From: an uncultured Erythrobacter sp.
Lineage (GTDB): Bacteria; Pseudomonadota; Alphaproteobacteria; Sphingomonadales; Sphingomonadaceae
NCBI GenBank assembly: GCA_947498065.1
Contig: CANMIS010000001.1
Span: 496,001-560,000 of the forward strand
Length of the DNA: 64,000 nucleotides
Reading direction: 5' to 3'
A program made the position numbers and the translations under genes. Positions 26,486 to 35,177 of this stretch are shown piece after piece (the first letter of the stretch is position 1; each line of letters begins with the position of its first letter). Below the pieces are notes generated by a model. The model worked only from the letters and a program-made list of their open reading frames with translations, ran no database searches and was not told where the DNA came from.

Positions 26486-27661
26486 ATGGCCAAGAAATTC
26501 CTCTATTTCATCGCGTTTTGTATCGTGGCCGCTCTGGTGGGACGCATCGGCTGGGAGATGTTCAAAGGCGATTTGGCCGCCTTTGCCTTGGTGCCGGACA
26601 CGGAATTTGTCGAACAAGAGGCCTTGGCTGACAACGCCTATGAAGACCCCGCTTTGTGGTATTCGCGCCCGGGTATCGGCGTGACCGATCCCGCCCGGTG
26701 GCAACCCGCCTATGCGCAAGTAGCAAACGAAGGTGAAACCACCGCAGGACGCGCGCCTGCGCAGCGCCCAAATGACGTCACGGCGTCAGATCTGCCTGAT
26801 TTCGCGGTCTTCTTTATCCACCCGACCAGCTATCTCGAGCGCGCCAATTGGAACGCACCGATTGGATCGGAAGAGGCCGAGCGCGTCGCGAGACTTTATG
26901 TGCGCGGCATGGCCAGCCCGTTTAATGCAGCGTCAGAGATTTGGGCGCCGCGCTATCGCCAGGCGACCATGGGCGCATTCCTGACCGACGCACCGGAGGG
27001 CCAGCAAGCGATCGATGCCGCCTATGCCGATGTGCTGGAGGCCTATCGCTATTTCTTAAGCTCGCTCGATGAGGACACGCCGATTGCACTTGTCGGACAT
27101 AGCCAGGGCTCGCTGCATTTGGTGCGCCTGCTGCGCGAGGAAGTGAGCGGATCAGAGATCGCGCCGCGCGTCATTGCCGCATACGCAGTCGGCTGGCCAA
27201 TCTCGATCAAGCATGATTTGCTCGCCCTCGGTATGCCAGCATGCGCGACCGCCAATCAGGCGGGCTGCGTGCTGTCATGGTCAAGCTTTGCCGAGCCAGC
27301 CGATCCGTCCGACGTGATGGAAACCTATGCCAAATCGACCGGTTTTGACGGGACGCTGCGCGGGGACAGCAAGATCTTATGCACCAACCCGCTGACCGGG
27401 ACGATTGGCGCAGAAGCGGCGATGGAAGCAAACCTCGGCACCTTGGTGCCCAACACCGATATCAGCGACGGCGAACTGGTGCCCGGCGCGGTCCCTGCCC
27501 GCTGTGATGAGCGCGGTCTGCTGCTGATCGGCGATCCGCCTGAAATGGGTCCCTACGTGCTGCCGGGCAACAATTACCACGTCTATGACATCCCCCTGTT
27601 TTGGGCCAACACACAAGCGGACATCGCTCGCCGAGCTCTCGCATGGCAAGCAGCGCGGTGA
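26486..27661 (+). CDS. DUF3089 alpha/beta-hydrolase-like protein
   Basis: A 391-residue protein with an N-terminal transmembrane or signal segment (FLYFIAFCIVAALVG) and a DUF3089 domain, a branch of the alpha/beta hydrolases. The strand FAVFFIHPTSYLERANWN is diagnostic, and the nucleophile elbow is VGHSQGSLHLVRLL. Four cysteines in the second half may form disulfides outside the membrane. Substrate unknown. It lies 12 bases after lepB, and ruvX overlaps its end. Confidence 0.8.
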   Translation: MAKKFLYFIAFCIVAALVGRIGWEMFKGDLAAFALVPDTEFVEQEALADNAYEDPALWYSRPGIGVTDPARWQPAYAQVANEGETTAGRAPAQRPNDVTASDLPDFAVFFIHPTSYLERANWNAPIGSEEAERVARLYVRGMASPFNAASEIWAPRYRQATMGAFLTDAPEGQQAIDAAYADVLEAYRYFLSSLDEDTPIALVGHSQGSLHLVRLLREEVSGSEIAPRVIAAYAVGWPISIKHDLLALGMPACATANQAGCVLSWSSFAEPADPSDVMETYAKSTGFDGTLRGDSKILCTNPLTGTIGAEAAMEANLGTLVPNTDISDGELVPGAVPARCDERGLLLIGDPPEMGPYVLPGNNYHVYDIPLFWANTQADIARRALAWQAAR

Positions 27662-28128
27662 TCACGGAAGACGCGGGCGAGTTTCGCAGCGCTCTGCCTG
27701 ATGGCGGGGCGCTCCTCGGCCTCGACCTTGGCACCAAAACCATCGGCACTGCGACCTGCGATGGCGGATGGCGGTTTGCAACCAATCACACGACATTGCC
27801 ACGCGGCAAGTTTGGCCGCGACCGGGAGGAACTGCGTAAAGTCATAAAGGACCGCAGCAGCGCCGGGATTGTCATTGGCCTACCGCGCAATATGGACGGC
27901 AGCGAGGGGCCGCGCGCCCAAAGCAGCCGCGCCTATGCCCGCAATCTTGCCGAAAGTTTTGAGCTGCCGATCCTGCTGTGGGACGAGCGTTGGTCCACGC
28001 AAAGCGCCGAGGCGGCGATGATCGGCCAGGATATGAGCCGCGCCAAGCGCGCCGAAGCGATCGATAGCCACGCTGCCGCCGTGATCTTGCAAGGCGCAAT
28101 CGACCGGTTGGCAGGCGGAGTGCTCTAG
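27643..28128 (+). CDS. ruvX: Putative pre-16S rRNA nuclease / Holliday junction resolvase YqgF
   Basis: A 161-residue RNase H-fold protein of the YqgF/RuvX family. It has LLGLDLGTKTIGTATCDG with the catalytic Asp, IVIGLPRNMDGSEGPRAQ, LLWDERWSTQSAEAAM with the second acidic residue, and the C-terminal IDSHAAAVILQGAID. In E. coli YqgF matures the 16S 5' end. The ATG at 27643 overlaps the DUF3089 gene by 19 bases; a GTG at 27658 is an alternative. It converges with the cupin-like gene at 28125, with overlapping stops. Confidence 0.92.
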   Translation: MASSAVITEDAGEFRSALPDGGALLGLDLGTKTIGTATCDGGWRFATNHTTLPRGKFGRDREELRKVIKDRSSAGIVIGLPRNMDGSEGPRAQSSRAYARNLAESFELPILLWDERWSTQSAEAAMIGQDMSRAKRAEAIDSHAAAVILQGAIDRLAGGVL

Positions 28129-29033
28129 CGCGCGCTTGCAGCCAATTCCTCCCGCTTGCTGCGCGCAATCTGTGCCAGCATCCGACCACCCGAACCTTCT
28201 GCTTCCCGCCATAAAGCGTCGCGATCTTGCCGCTCGCTGAGCTGCACACTGCGCGCTTCAAAGCTGGCCTGGCGCAGGCGTTCGCTTGGGTGGTGGCGCC
28301 CCACCCATTCGGCATAATCCTGCGCCTCATCGCTGCCAGTGGCGACCGCGATCCGCAGAAATGCCTCGGTCGAATTGGGGCTCAGCACGCGCTCAATCCG
28401 CTCTTCCTCCAGATCAAAGCCATATTGATCGTACCAATGCTGCGCCGGGTCGACATGCATCACATTGATCGAGACCGAGAGGCTTTCCGGCGGCAGCTGG
28501 CTGTGAATGTCGCGGTGCGCGCGGTACAGCATCAGCTTGTTTTCAGACAAAGCGGTGCGCTCCACAAAGTTCAGCTTCGCATCCTCACCCGGATAGCCCG
28601 CGTGATCGGCATAATCATATTCGTAGTAATCGCTGCGATAGCCCGGCCCTAAATAGCCGCTGGTGAGAAAAGAGAAATTGTGATCGTGCGGAACGCCATA
28701 GACGAAACTCTTGGCCCCGCTCGCTTTGAAACACAGATCATCCTCCGCCGGCCAGATATTTGCGCGCAGGAAGACATTGCCGGCCAGCGGGCTAAGCACG
28801 ATTGATTGCGGGCCATAGCCGCTTTCCTGGCCGACTTCGCGGTGGCGATGCTTGATCTGATCAAGCAGCATATCACCCAGAAAAGTGCGGTTGTTGGTCA
28901 GCGCGCGTAGGTAGGTCGCGGCCTGCTCTGTTCGCCCTTCGCAGGCCGGGTCAAAGTCAATTCCGGCAAGCGCTTCGATCGTCTCATCTAAGCTAGCGAC
29001 GCTGTCCGTTGGAGCTTCTATGATACGGGGCAT
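28125..29033 (-). CDS. Cupin-like metalloprotein of an unrecognised peptide cassette
   Basis: A 302-residue soluble protein with no family that I can name. A predicted beta-rich centre carries VPHDHNFSFL (His116, His118), an acidic residue in SDYYEYD (Glu138) and LYRAHRDIHSQLPP (His173 or His177), the order of metal ligands in cupins. Residues 210-302 look helical. The start at 29033 has an excellent AAGGAGG site and overlaps the end of the 328-residue gene by 16 bases. It is the third gene after the 52-residue peptide gene. An Fe(II) or other metal oxygenase acting on that peptide is possible, but is inference only. Confidence 0.7.
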   Translation of the reverse strand: MPRIIEAPTDSVASLDETIEALAGIDFDPACEGRTEQAATYLRALTNNRTFLGDMLLDQIKHRHREVGQESGYGPQSIVLSPLAGNVFLRANIWPAEDDLCFKASGAKSFVYGVPHDHNFSFLTSGYLGPGYRSDYYEYDYADHAGYPGEDAKLNFVERTALSENKLMLYRAHRDIHSQLPPESLSVSINVMHVDPAQHWYDQYGFDLEEERIERVLSPNSTEAFLRIAVATGSDEAQDYAEWVGRHHPSERLRQASFEARSVQLSERQDRDALWREAEGSGGRMLAQIARSKREELAASAR

Positions 29034-30004
29034 GGTTCGGCCTCCTTCGCCAGATCGGCAAGCCGCGCATTGGCAGCGATCAGAGTTTGCTTGAGCGAGG
29101 CAGCAGGCGGAGCAATTGGATCATCCTTTCGCCCAGACAATCGGCTGAGCAAGGCCATTCCCTCGGCTGCATCCAGCGCCAAGGTCTGGCGCACCGCTTC
29201 CCAGCGCAGGTCGGCATCATCACCCATACATAGAGCCAGTTCCTGCATTACCGGCACCGCGTCACCGCGCTCCATCGCGCCCAGCACATCCACCGCCATA
29301 AAGTGCTGGCTAGAGCGTTTGTCCGCGCTGACTTGATGGATCAGCGTGCCGTCAGACAGCAGATATTCGCGCGACGGCTTGGGCTTTGCCGGGATGCGGG
29401 TCAGCTGCAGCAACAGCATTGAGCCCTCAACTCTTAGAAACTCGCGTGTTTGCACACCCGCAGGCTGCGTGACGCAGCTGTCCGCTTCGTAAGTGGTGGG
29501 GCAGGAATTGATGCGCGCCCGGCCTGAATGGATCCCGGTGAGCTGATGCTGCACCCCGTGCGCTTTCCCCGCCAAAACAATCTCGCAAACCTCGCGGTCG
29601 GCAAAGACTGCGCTTTGCGGCTCGGCGGCAGAGCTGAGCTCGCTGTAGACAAACAGAGAGAGCGTCGTGCCGCCGCTATTCATTAGCTGCAGCGTCGCCA
29701 ATCCCGGCGCGACATTATGGCGCAGTGGAACCTGGCCCAGCGGCTGATCCATCAACGGCGCCAGCAATCCATTGCACCAATCACCAATAAAACGCGAAGC
29801 GGTCTCATAATTGCTGAGCACGCCAGACAAGGTCTCGCACATGCCCAGCGGCCGTCCCGCATCATAGGCCTCCAGCTCCTCTTTGAGAGCCACGACGTCG
29901 CTCTTCGACTGCCATTCGGCAACCGCGCGCGTCATCGGCATTTGCGCATGGCGCTGCAGAGTGGGATCACTCCGCAGCGCCGCGATATCAGGATGAATCT
30001 GCAT
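29018..30004 (-). CDS. Uncharacterised protein of an unrecognised peptide cassette
   Basis: A 328-residue soluble protein, family not recognised. The N-terminal 80 residues look helical, residues 90-225 look beta-rich (LRHNVAPGLATLQLMNSGG, then GVQHQLTGIHSGRARINSC), and the C-terminal 100 residues are helical, broadly the same plan as the cupin-like protein encoded next. The start at 30004 lies 16 bases after the peptide gene stop; its ribosome-binding site is weak, so it may depend on translation of the peptide. An open frame continues upstream to 30163 antisense to nothing but overlapping the peptide gene, and is less likely. Confidence 0.65.
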   Translation of the reverse strand: MQIHPDIAALRSDPTLQRHAQMPMTRAVAEWQSKSDVVALKEELEAYDAGRPLGMCETLSGVLSNYETASRFIGDWCNGLLAPLMDQPLGQVPLRHNVAPGLATLQLMNSGGTTLSLFVYSELSSAAEPQSAVFADREVCEIVLAGKAHGVQHQLTGIHSGRARINSCPTTYEADSCVTQPAGVQTREFLRVEGSMLLLQLTRIPAKPKPSREYLLSDGTLIHQVSADKRSSQHFMAVDVLGAMERGDAVPVMQELALCMGDDADLRWEAVRQTLALDAAEGMALLSRLSGRKDDPIAPPAASLKQTLIAANARLADLAKEAEPCPVS

Positions 30005-30020
30005 CGCTTGCACTACCTGC

Positions 30021-30179
30021 TTAAACGACAGCAGCAGGTGGGATGGTGTCGTAGAGATAGACCATGATGACCACGATCCGGTCGTCATATGTCGCTCCAG
30101 ACTGCAGCGCGGAACCAAACAGACCGCTCGCGGTTTCCAGTCCAGGCAGCGAAGCGAGATCAATTTTAGCTAGGTTCAT
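30021..30179 (-). CDS. 52-residue peptide, candidate precursor peptide
   Basis: A short gene with a strong GGAGGG site 7 bases before its ATG. The peptide starts with a leader-like part (MNLAKIDLASLPGLETASG) and ends with a hydrophobic, Tyr/Asp-containing part (YDDRIVVIMVYLYDTIPPA, residues 31-49). It has no Cys and few Ser or Thr in that C-terminal part. It is the first gene of a three-gene group with two larger proteins. The organisation is like that of ribosomally made, modified peptides, but no known modifying enzyme or exporter is adjacent; it could also be a small structural or regulatory partner of the two proteins. Confidence 0.7.
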   Translation of the reverse strand: MNLAKIDLASLPGLETASGLFGSALQSGATYDDRIVVIMVYLYDTIPPAAVV

Positions 30180-30196
30180 TTTGTTACCCTCCAAGG

Positions 30197-30226
30197 TTGC
30201 ACCGAAACGGGATTGCCGCGGTGCAA
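30197..30226 (-). promoter_or_regulatory. Hairpin in the leader of the peptide gene
   Basis: TTGCACC (30220-30226 on the minus strand) can pair with GGTGCAA (30197-30203), a perfect 7-bp stem with a 16-base loop, ending a few bases before the GGAGGG ribosome-binding site of the 52-residue peptide gene. It may control translation or be an operator. Confidence 0.35.
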
Positions 30227-30305
30227 GACCAAGAATGACCGGGCCGGCAGATTCGCTGAAATTAAAAGATTGTAATGTTGGAACGCTCGGGACAGAGGTC
30301 TGTTT

Positions 30306-30806
30306 ATGAGCTCGCCCAAAGCCCGATTTGACCCCGCAGAGGCGTCGAAATTTTTCACCAAGCACGGCCATTCTGGCTGGCTGGGGCTGCGTTACCGCGA
30401 CCATGGTGAGAACTGGGTGGAGCTGGAATTGCCCTGGCGAGAGGACTTGCTGGGCGAGGAAGATCGCGCCGTCCTGGCCTCTGGCCCGATCGTCAGCCTG
30501 ATGGACATGGCGAGCGGGATGAGCATCTGGACGACGGAGGGCGATTTCACCCCGATCGCGACGCTCGACCTGCGGGTCGATTATCAGCGGCCAGCGAAAG
30601 AACGCGCCGCCGTGATCGGCCGGGTTGAATGCTATCGCACCACCAAATCGGCGGCATTTGTGCGGGGGATTGCGCATGATGGCGACCCGGAAGACCCGGT
30701 CGCGCATGTTGCGGGCGTGTTTATGACCATTGGCCGCGATCCGCGCCAAGGCAAGGTTCCCATGGGCAAGGATGCCGCCAGCTCTGCGGGGACCGGCGAT
30801 GAGTGA
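30306..30806 (+). CDS. PaaI-type thioesterase (hotdog fold)
   Basis: A 166-residue hotdog protein. The region GPIVSLMDMASGMSIWTTEG is the central helix with the catalytic acidic residue, and IATLDLRVDYQRPAKERAAVIGRVECYRTTKS is the sheet that lines the acyl pocket. Likely hydrolyses an acyl-CoA or aromatic acyl-CoA; substrate unknown. It overlaps the next thioesterase gene by 8 bases. It diverges from the peptide cassette across 126 bases, but relation to that cassette is not shown. Confidence 0.82.
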   Translation: MSSPKARFDPAEASKFFTKHGHSGWLGLRYRDHGENWVELELPWREDLLGEEDRAVLASGPIVSLMDMASGMSIWTTEGDFTPIATLDLRVDYQRPAKERAAVIGRVECYRTTKSAAFVRGIAHDGDPEDPVAHVAGVFMTIGRDPRQGKVPMGKDAASSAGTGDE

Positions 30807-31221
30807 TACGCAAGACGATCCAGCCGCCGCTCTGGTGCTCCCTCCCTATGCCCGCGCTCTGGGCGTTTCACTGCATGGGCTTGAAGGCGAATTGCCGGTT
30901 CTAACGGTGGGATTTAGCTCAGTTATCGAGGGCAGACCGGGCGCATTCCATGGCGGCGCAACCGCTGGCCTGCTCGAGAATGCGGGCTATGCCGCATTGC
31001 GCGCTGTGCTGGTGCGCGAGGGGCGCAATCCTCAGCTCAAACCGGTCAATATCACGGTGCAATTTCTCGCAGCAGGCAAGCAAAAGCAGACCTATGCCGT
31101 GGGCCGGATCACCCGGCTTGGTCGGCGCAATGCCAATATCGCGGTTGAGGCGTGGCAGGATGATCGCGAGCGGCCAATCGCCACCGCAATCCTCAATATC
31201 TTGATGGCAGAGCGCGACTAA
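30799..31221 (+). CDS. PaaI-type thioesterase (hotdog fold)
   Basis: A 140-residue hotdog protein, second of a coupled pair with the gene at 30306. GRPGAFHGGATAGLLENAGYAAL matches the PaaI catalytic region (HGG plus acidic residue) and LKPVNITVQFLAAGKQKQTYAVGRI the sheet. The ATG at 30799 overlaps the previous stop. The two may form a hetero-oligomer, which is inference. Its stop overlaps the stop of the penicillin-binding protein gene on the other strand. Confidence 0.82.
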   Translation: MSDTQDDPAAALVLPPYARALGVSLHGLEGELPVLTVGFSSVIEGRPGAFHGGATAGLLENAGYAALRAVLVREGRNPQLKPVNITVQFLAAGKQKQTYAVGRITRLGRRNANIAVEAWQDDRERPIATAILNILMAERD

Positions 31222-33425
31222 CGATCCGGCGGCGCAGGCTCCAGATTGAGTCCGTCTTCATCAATTCTCAGCTCCAAAGGCACGCCCTCGACTTCGGTTG
31301 AGAAGGTGATGCCCTCCTCATCAAAGCTGATCTCTGAACCGTTTTCGTCGATCACTATCGTTTCGCCCTCGCCAATATCGAGCGGCTGCACAGGGCCTTC
31401 CGGATCGGGCGCGCTGGTGGGATTCGGCGGAGCGAGCGACAACGCCCCGCGCATGAACTCGCGCCAGATGCGGGCCGGTGTTCCCCCGCCCGTTACGCCG
31501 CCAAGCGAGGAATTGTCGTCATTGCCGACCCACACGCCGACCACCAGATCGCCTGCGTAACCGACAAACAAGGCGTCGCGGTAATTTTGGGTCGTTCCCG
31601 TCTTTCCGTAATTCGCAATCGGCAAGGTCGCGGCTCGGCCTGTCCCATTATTGATCGCCGCGCGCAGCATCTGCTCGATGTTTTCATGCGTCCGTGCTGA
31701 AAGGCTGTCCTCGCCCGACGTCAGCCAATCGAGCCAGCCTTGCTCCTCTTCCTCAAACGCATGGGGCTCAATCGGGAAAGTGTTGCCCGCCAGACCCGCA
31801 TAGGCTGAGGTCAGCTCAAGCAAAGTCATGGATGACGTGCCGAGCGCGAGGCTAGGATCGCCGACGGGCAGGCTGGACTCAACGCCTAGCGAGCGCGCGG
31901 TTGCGATCACTTGCTCGCTGCCAACGGCCTGGAAGAGACGAACCGTCGCCACATTGCTGGAGCTCGCAAACGCCTGCTCCAGGGTCAGTTCGTCGGAATA
32001 ATTCTCGCCAGAGTTTTTCGGGCGGTAGCTGCCTTGCTCAATGGCTGTGTTCGGAATGGTGTAATCCGGCTGCCAGCCTGCTTCCAGCGCGGCGAGATAG
32101 ACGAACAACTTGAAGGTCGAGCCCGGCTGCCTGCGGGCCTGCGTCGCTCGGTTGAAAGGAGATTTCGCGTAATCCTTGCCGCCGACCATTGCCACAACCT
32201 CACCCGAGGGACGCATTGCGACCAAGGCGACCTGCGCCTCGCCCAGCTTCGCGCGGCCAACCACTCGGCTCGCGAGCGCTTGAAGGCGTGCATCCAAGGT
32301 CGTTGTCAGCGCCTGCTTGGCATAGCTCGCCTCAGCATTCTTGCGCGCAATCGGTAGCGCCCAATCGGCAAAATACGTACCAGTTGGCAGGGTATTGCGC
32401 GCCCGCACATCGAGCTTTGGTGAAGGAAGGCTCGCGGCATCTTCTGCCGTCAAATAGCCCTCTTCCACCATGGAAGAGATCACCAGACCCATGCGCTCTT
32501 TCGCAAGGTCATAATTCTTCGTCGGCGCGAGCCTGCTTGGTGCCTTCAAGAGACCCGCCAGCATGGCGGCCTGCTCTGGCTTGAGGTTCTCCGGATGGCG
32601 ATAGAAGTAATGCAGGCTCGCCGCGCGCAGACCGTATTGATTGTCGCCAAAATAAGCGTTGGAGAGATAGCGCTCGAGGATTTCATCCTTGGTCAGCCAA
32701 GTCTCCAGCCATAGCGCGATCAGCGCCTCCCGGGCCTTTCGCGTCATGCTCTGCTCAGGAGTTAGGAAGGTGAATTTCGCCAGCTGCTGAGTGATGGTGC
32801 TGCCGCCCTGACGCGGTCCGCCAGACAGGTTAGACCAGGCCGCCCGCGCTATACCGCGCGGATCAATGCCCCAATGCGAATAAAACCGGCGGTCCTCAAT
32901 AGAGAGGAACGCGCCGACCACATGTTCGGGCAGTTCCTCAACCTCGACCGGCTCATCCACCACGGCGCCGCTGCGCGCAATCGGCGTCCCATCGCTGGCG
33001 AGCAGAGTGATTTGAGGCGGCGCAATTGGCTCAAGCGATTTTGAAAGCGGCGCAGTGAATGCAAGCCAGCCGACAATCAGGAAGAAGCCGAGCAGGCACA
33101 GCGCAATCCCTCGCGCAAACCATTTGCGGCGTTTCTGCCATTTCGTCGCTGGGATCGCAGGCGCTGGGTAATTGCCGGGCTCAATCTCTTGGGCAACACC
33201 ATCGCCAGAATCGCGCTTTGACCGGCGGCCCCAGCTCGGCAGACTGGGCCATTTCAGCCAGCTGCGTTTTGGCTTTTGGCTGTGCTGGCCCCAATCGAAC
33301 TTATTGTCGAAATCATCGAGCGCGCTGCCATAGGGATCTTGCAGCGAATAATAGCCCGCCTCTCGCCGGTCGCCCGGCCTGGGACTGATGCCTCCGTCAT
33401 CGTCTGGTCGTTGCCGCCGAAACAT
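31218..33425 (-). CDS. Penicillin-binding protein 1A/1C-type bifunctional transglycosylase/transpeptidase
   Basis: A 735-residue class A PBP for peptidoglycan synthesis. A basic cytoplasmic tail of about 90 residues precedes one transmembrane helix (GIALCLLGFFLIVGWLAF). The GT51 domain shows EDRRFYSHWGID and GGSTITQQLAKFTFL. The transpeptidase has the Ser nucleophile in PGSTFKLF, SSN in ASSSNVATVRL, and KTGTTQNYRDA. It ends in a 70-residue acidic tail. The start codon follows an inverted repeat holding a TATAAT, leaving no room for a ribosome-binding site, so the message may be leaderless. Confidence 0.92.
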   Translation of the reverse strand: MFRRQRPDDDGGISPRPGDRREAGYYSLQDPYGSALDDFDNKFDWGQHSQKPKRSWLKWPSLPSWGRRSKRDSGDGVAQEIEPGNYPAPAIPATKWQKRRKWFARGIALCLLGFFLIVGWLAFTAPLSKSLEPIAPPQITLLASDGTPIARSGAVVDEPVEVEELPEHVVGAFLSIEDRRFYSHWGIDPRGIARAAWSNLSGGPRQGGSTITQQLAKFTFLTPEQSMTRKAREALIALWLETWLTKDEILERYLSNAYFGDNQYGLRAASLHYFYRHPENLKPEQAAMLAGLLKAPSRLAPTKNYDLAKERMGLVISSMVEEGYLTAEDAASLPSPKLDVRARNTLPTGTYFADWALPIARKNAEASYAKQALTTTLDARLQALASRVVGRAKLGEAQVALVAMRPSGEVVAMVGGKDYAKSPFNRATQARRQPGSTFKLFVYLAALEAGWQPDYTIPNTAIEQGSYRPKNSGENYSDELTLEQAFASSSNVATVRLFQAVGSEQVIATARSLGVESSLPVGDPSLALGTSSMTLLELTSAYAGLAGNTFPIEPHAFEEEEQGWLDWLTSGEDSLSARTHENIEQMLRAAINNGTGRAATLPIANYGKTGTTQNYRDALFVGYAGDLVVGVWVGNDDNSSLGGVTGGGTPARIWREFMRGALSLAPPNPTSAPDPEGPVQPLDIGEGETIVIDENGSEISFDEEGITFSTEVEGVPLELRIDEDGLNLEPAPPDR

Positions 33426-33427
33426 GC

Positions 33428-33455
33428 GTGCTGTATTATACGATTAATACAGCAC
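33428..33455 (-). promoter_or_regulatory. Inverted repeat overlapping a -10 element of the PBP gene
   Basis: A perfect 11-bp inverted repeat (GTGCTGTATTA and TAATACAGCAC, loop of 6) ends 2 bases before the PBP start codon. On the minus strand its second arm contains TATAAT, 9 bases before the ATG, which fits a promoter for a leaderless message with an operator over its -10. Confidence 0.5.
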
Positions 33456-33481
33456 TTGCGAGCATTTTTTGCAGCGGAGGC

Positions 33482-33502
33482 GGGCCCGAAGCTATCGGGC
33501 CC
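33482..33502 (-). terminator. Stem-loop after the lipoprotein gene
   Basis: GGGCCCGA (33482-33489) pairs with TCGGGCCC (33495-33502), 9 bases beyond the stop codon of the lipoprotein gene. There is no T-tract after it on the minus strand, so it may protect the message end or act with Rho rather than terminate alone. Confidence 0.4.
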
Positions 33503-33511
33503 GGCCCAAAA

Positions 33512-34021
33512 TCAGGCGCCGCAGTCGCCGGTTCTTGTTGCTGTCATGGTCATGGCCACGCGCGCTTGCTGGTCAAATTGCTCATTGTTGATGTCGAACT
33601 CAACATCGGCAGTGAAGCTTTCGTCGGTCGCAGAGGCGATAAATTTGGTTTTGATATCGCCTTGCGGTGCGCCTTTGCACTCCATCTCAAGATCAATCGA
33701 GGTGTCTGAATCCTCGCGGGAAATTTCGGTGCAATTGCCGCCCATGCCTTTGCCCATTTCCTCGACCGCATCTTTCCACTCTGGCGCGCCCTCTTGCTCG
33801 CCCATGCAGAAACTTTGGCCATTGCCAGATGCCTGCTCCATCTGATTGCGGACCTGCTCTTGCTGGGCCTCATCCATACCGGGAAAGGACAGCTCAGTGA
33901 CTTTAATCTCTTGAGAGTACATGCCTGCATCAGGCTGACCATCCGGGGCTGCTTCGCCGCCGCAAGCGGACAAAGCGAGGGCAGATGCGAACGTCAGTCC
34001 GGCGAGGATAGGCTTATTCAT
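33512..34021 (-). CDS. Putative lipoprotein, small secreted family
   Basis: A 169-residue protein with a signal peptide and lipobox (ILAGLTFASALALSACGG), so lipidated at Cys after the Ala. The mature part is acidic and Met-rich with helical and beta parts (KVTELSFPGMDEAQQEQVRNQMEQASG) and ends in DCGA. The ATG at 34021 follows AAGGAAA; an in-frame start 21 bases earlier is less likely. The mature sequence resembles a DUF3617-type secreted protein family (Met/Gln-rich middle, cysteine-containing strands), but I hold that loosely. Confidence 0.72.
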   Translation of the reverse strand: MNKPILAGLTFASALALSACGGEAAPDGQPDAGMYSQEIKVTELSFPGMDEAQQEQVRNQMEQASGNGQSFCMGEQEGAPEWKDAVEEMGKGMGGNCTEISREDSDTSIDLEMECKGAPQGDIKTKFIASATDESFTADVEFDINNEQFDQQARVAMTMTATRTGDCGA

Positions 34022-34096
34022 AGTAATTTCCTTTGCGACCATAAGGATAGATCAGAGTGTTTTAGACCGCACTCTGCAGGTGTCTAGTGAGCAGTC

Positions 34097-35089
34097 TTAA
34101 CCGGTCTTCGCGATGCCCTCTGGCAAATCTTCGTTGAAGACCCGCTGGTAATATTCGCTCACCAAAACCCGCTCTGCCTCGTCACATTTGTTGAGGAACG
34201 AGAGCCGGAAGGCAAAACCGAGATTCTTGAAAATCGCAGCATTCTGCGCCCAAGTAATGACCGTGCGCGGGCTCATAACAGTGGAGATATCGCCGTTCAT
34301 AAAGCCTTGGCGTGTCAGGTCCGCAACCTTCACCATATCCGCGATCACCGCGTCATCAGTGTCCGGCGTTTTCGACTTAACGATCTTCTGCTCGGTTTCA
34401 GCGGGCAGATAGTTGAGCGCAACCACGATGTTCCAACGGTCCATCTGCGCTTGGTTGATCGCCTGCGTCCCGTGATACAGCCCGCTGGTGTCGCCCAGGC
34501 CAACCGTGTTGGTCGTTGCGAACAGGCGGAAATAGGGGTTCGGCGTGATCACGCGGTTTTGATCAAGCAGCGTCAGGCGGCCATCAAATTCCAGAATGCG
34601 CTGGATGACGAACATCACATCCGGACGGCCCGCATCATATTCGTCAAAGGTCAGCGCAACCGGGTGCTGCAGCGCCCAGGGAAGGATGCCTTCTTTAAAC
34701 TCGGTGACTTGCAAGCCGTCTTTCAGCACGATCGCATCGCGCCCAATCAGATCGATCCGGCTGATATGTGCATCCAGGTTCACGCGGATGCTGGGCCAGT
34801 TGAGCCGGGCAGCCACTTGCTCGATATGGGTCGACTTACCCGTGCCGTGATAGCCCTGAACCATCACGCGGCGGTTGTGCTCAAACCCGGCCAAAATCGC
34901 GAGCGTCGTATCCGGATCGAAGACATAGCTTTCGTCGATCTCTGGCACATGCGCTCCTGCCACGCTGAAGGCGGGCACTTGCCAATCGACATCAATGCCG
35001 AATGTGTCGCGCACATCGACCGTCGTGTCGGGCTGAGGGGGAAGCGCGCTGCCGGCGCTGTCGTAGCTGGTGTCTGCAGGAGAATTCAT
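34097..35089 (-). CDS. cobS: Cobaltochelatase CobS subunit (AAA+ ATPase)
   Basis: A 330-residue AAA+ protein matching CobS, the ATPase partner of CobT that drives cobalt insertion by CobN in aerobic vitamin B12 synthesis. The Walker A loop is [13 protein letters not shown] near residue 81, Walker B is [15 protein letters not shown], and the arginine finger region [11 protein letters not shown] follows. No cobT or cobN lies in the window. In many alphaproteobacteria cobS sits beside a J-domain gene and bolA; here these are about 2 kb upstream, with three other genes inserted. Confidence 0.92.
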   Translation of the reverse strand: MNSPADTSYDSAGSALPPQPDTTVDVRDTFGIDVDWQVPAFSVAGAHVPEIDESYVFDPDTTLAILAGFEHNRRVMVQGYHGTGKSTHIEQVAARLNWPSIRVNLDAHISRIDLIGRDAIVLKDGLQVTEFKEGILPWALQHPVALTFDEYDAGRPDVMFVIQRILEFDGRLTLLDQNRVITPNPYFRLFATTNTVGLGDTSGLYHGTQAINQAQMDRWNIVVALNYLPAETEQKIVKSKTPDTDDAVIADMVKVADLTRQGFMNGDISTVMSPRTVITWAQNAAIFKNLGFAFRLSFLNKCDEAERVLVSEYYQRVFNEDLPEGIAKTG

Positions 35090-35177
35090 CGTGCGGAACG
35101 GTTAGAGCGCGATTGGCGCGGCTGCAAGAAGCTGCGGCATGCTATTTTCACTAGGTCACAGGAATTTGTGCAGTTTT

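Noticed and set aside
28852..28864. TTGAT-CTG-ATCAA, similar to an FNR box
   Set aside because: The spacer is three bases rather than four, and it lies within the coding region of the cupin-like gene.
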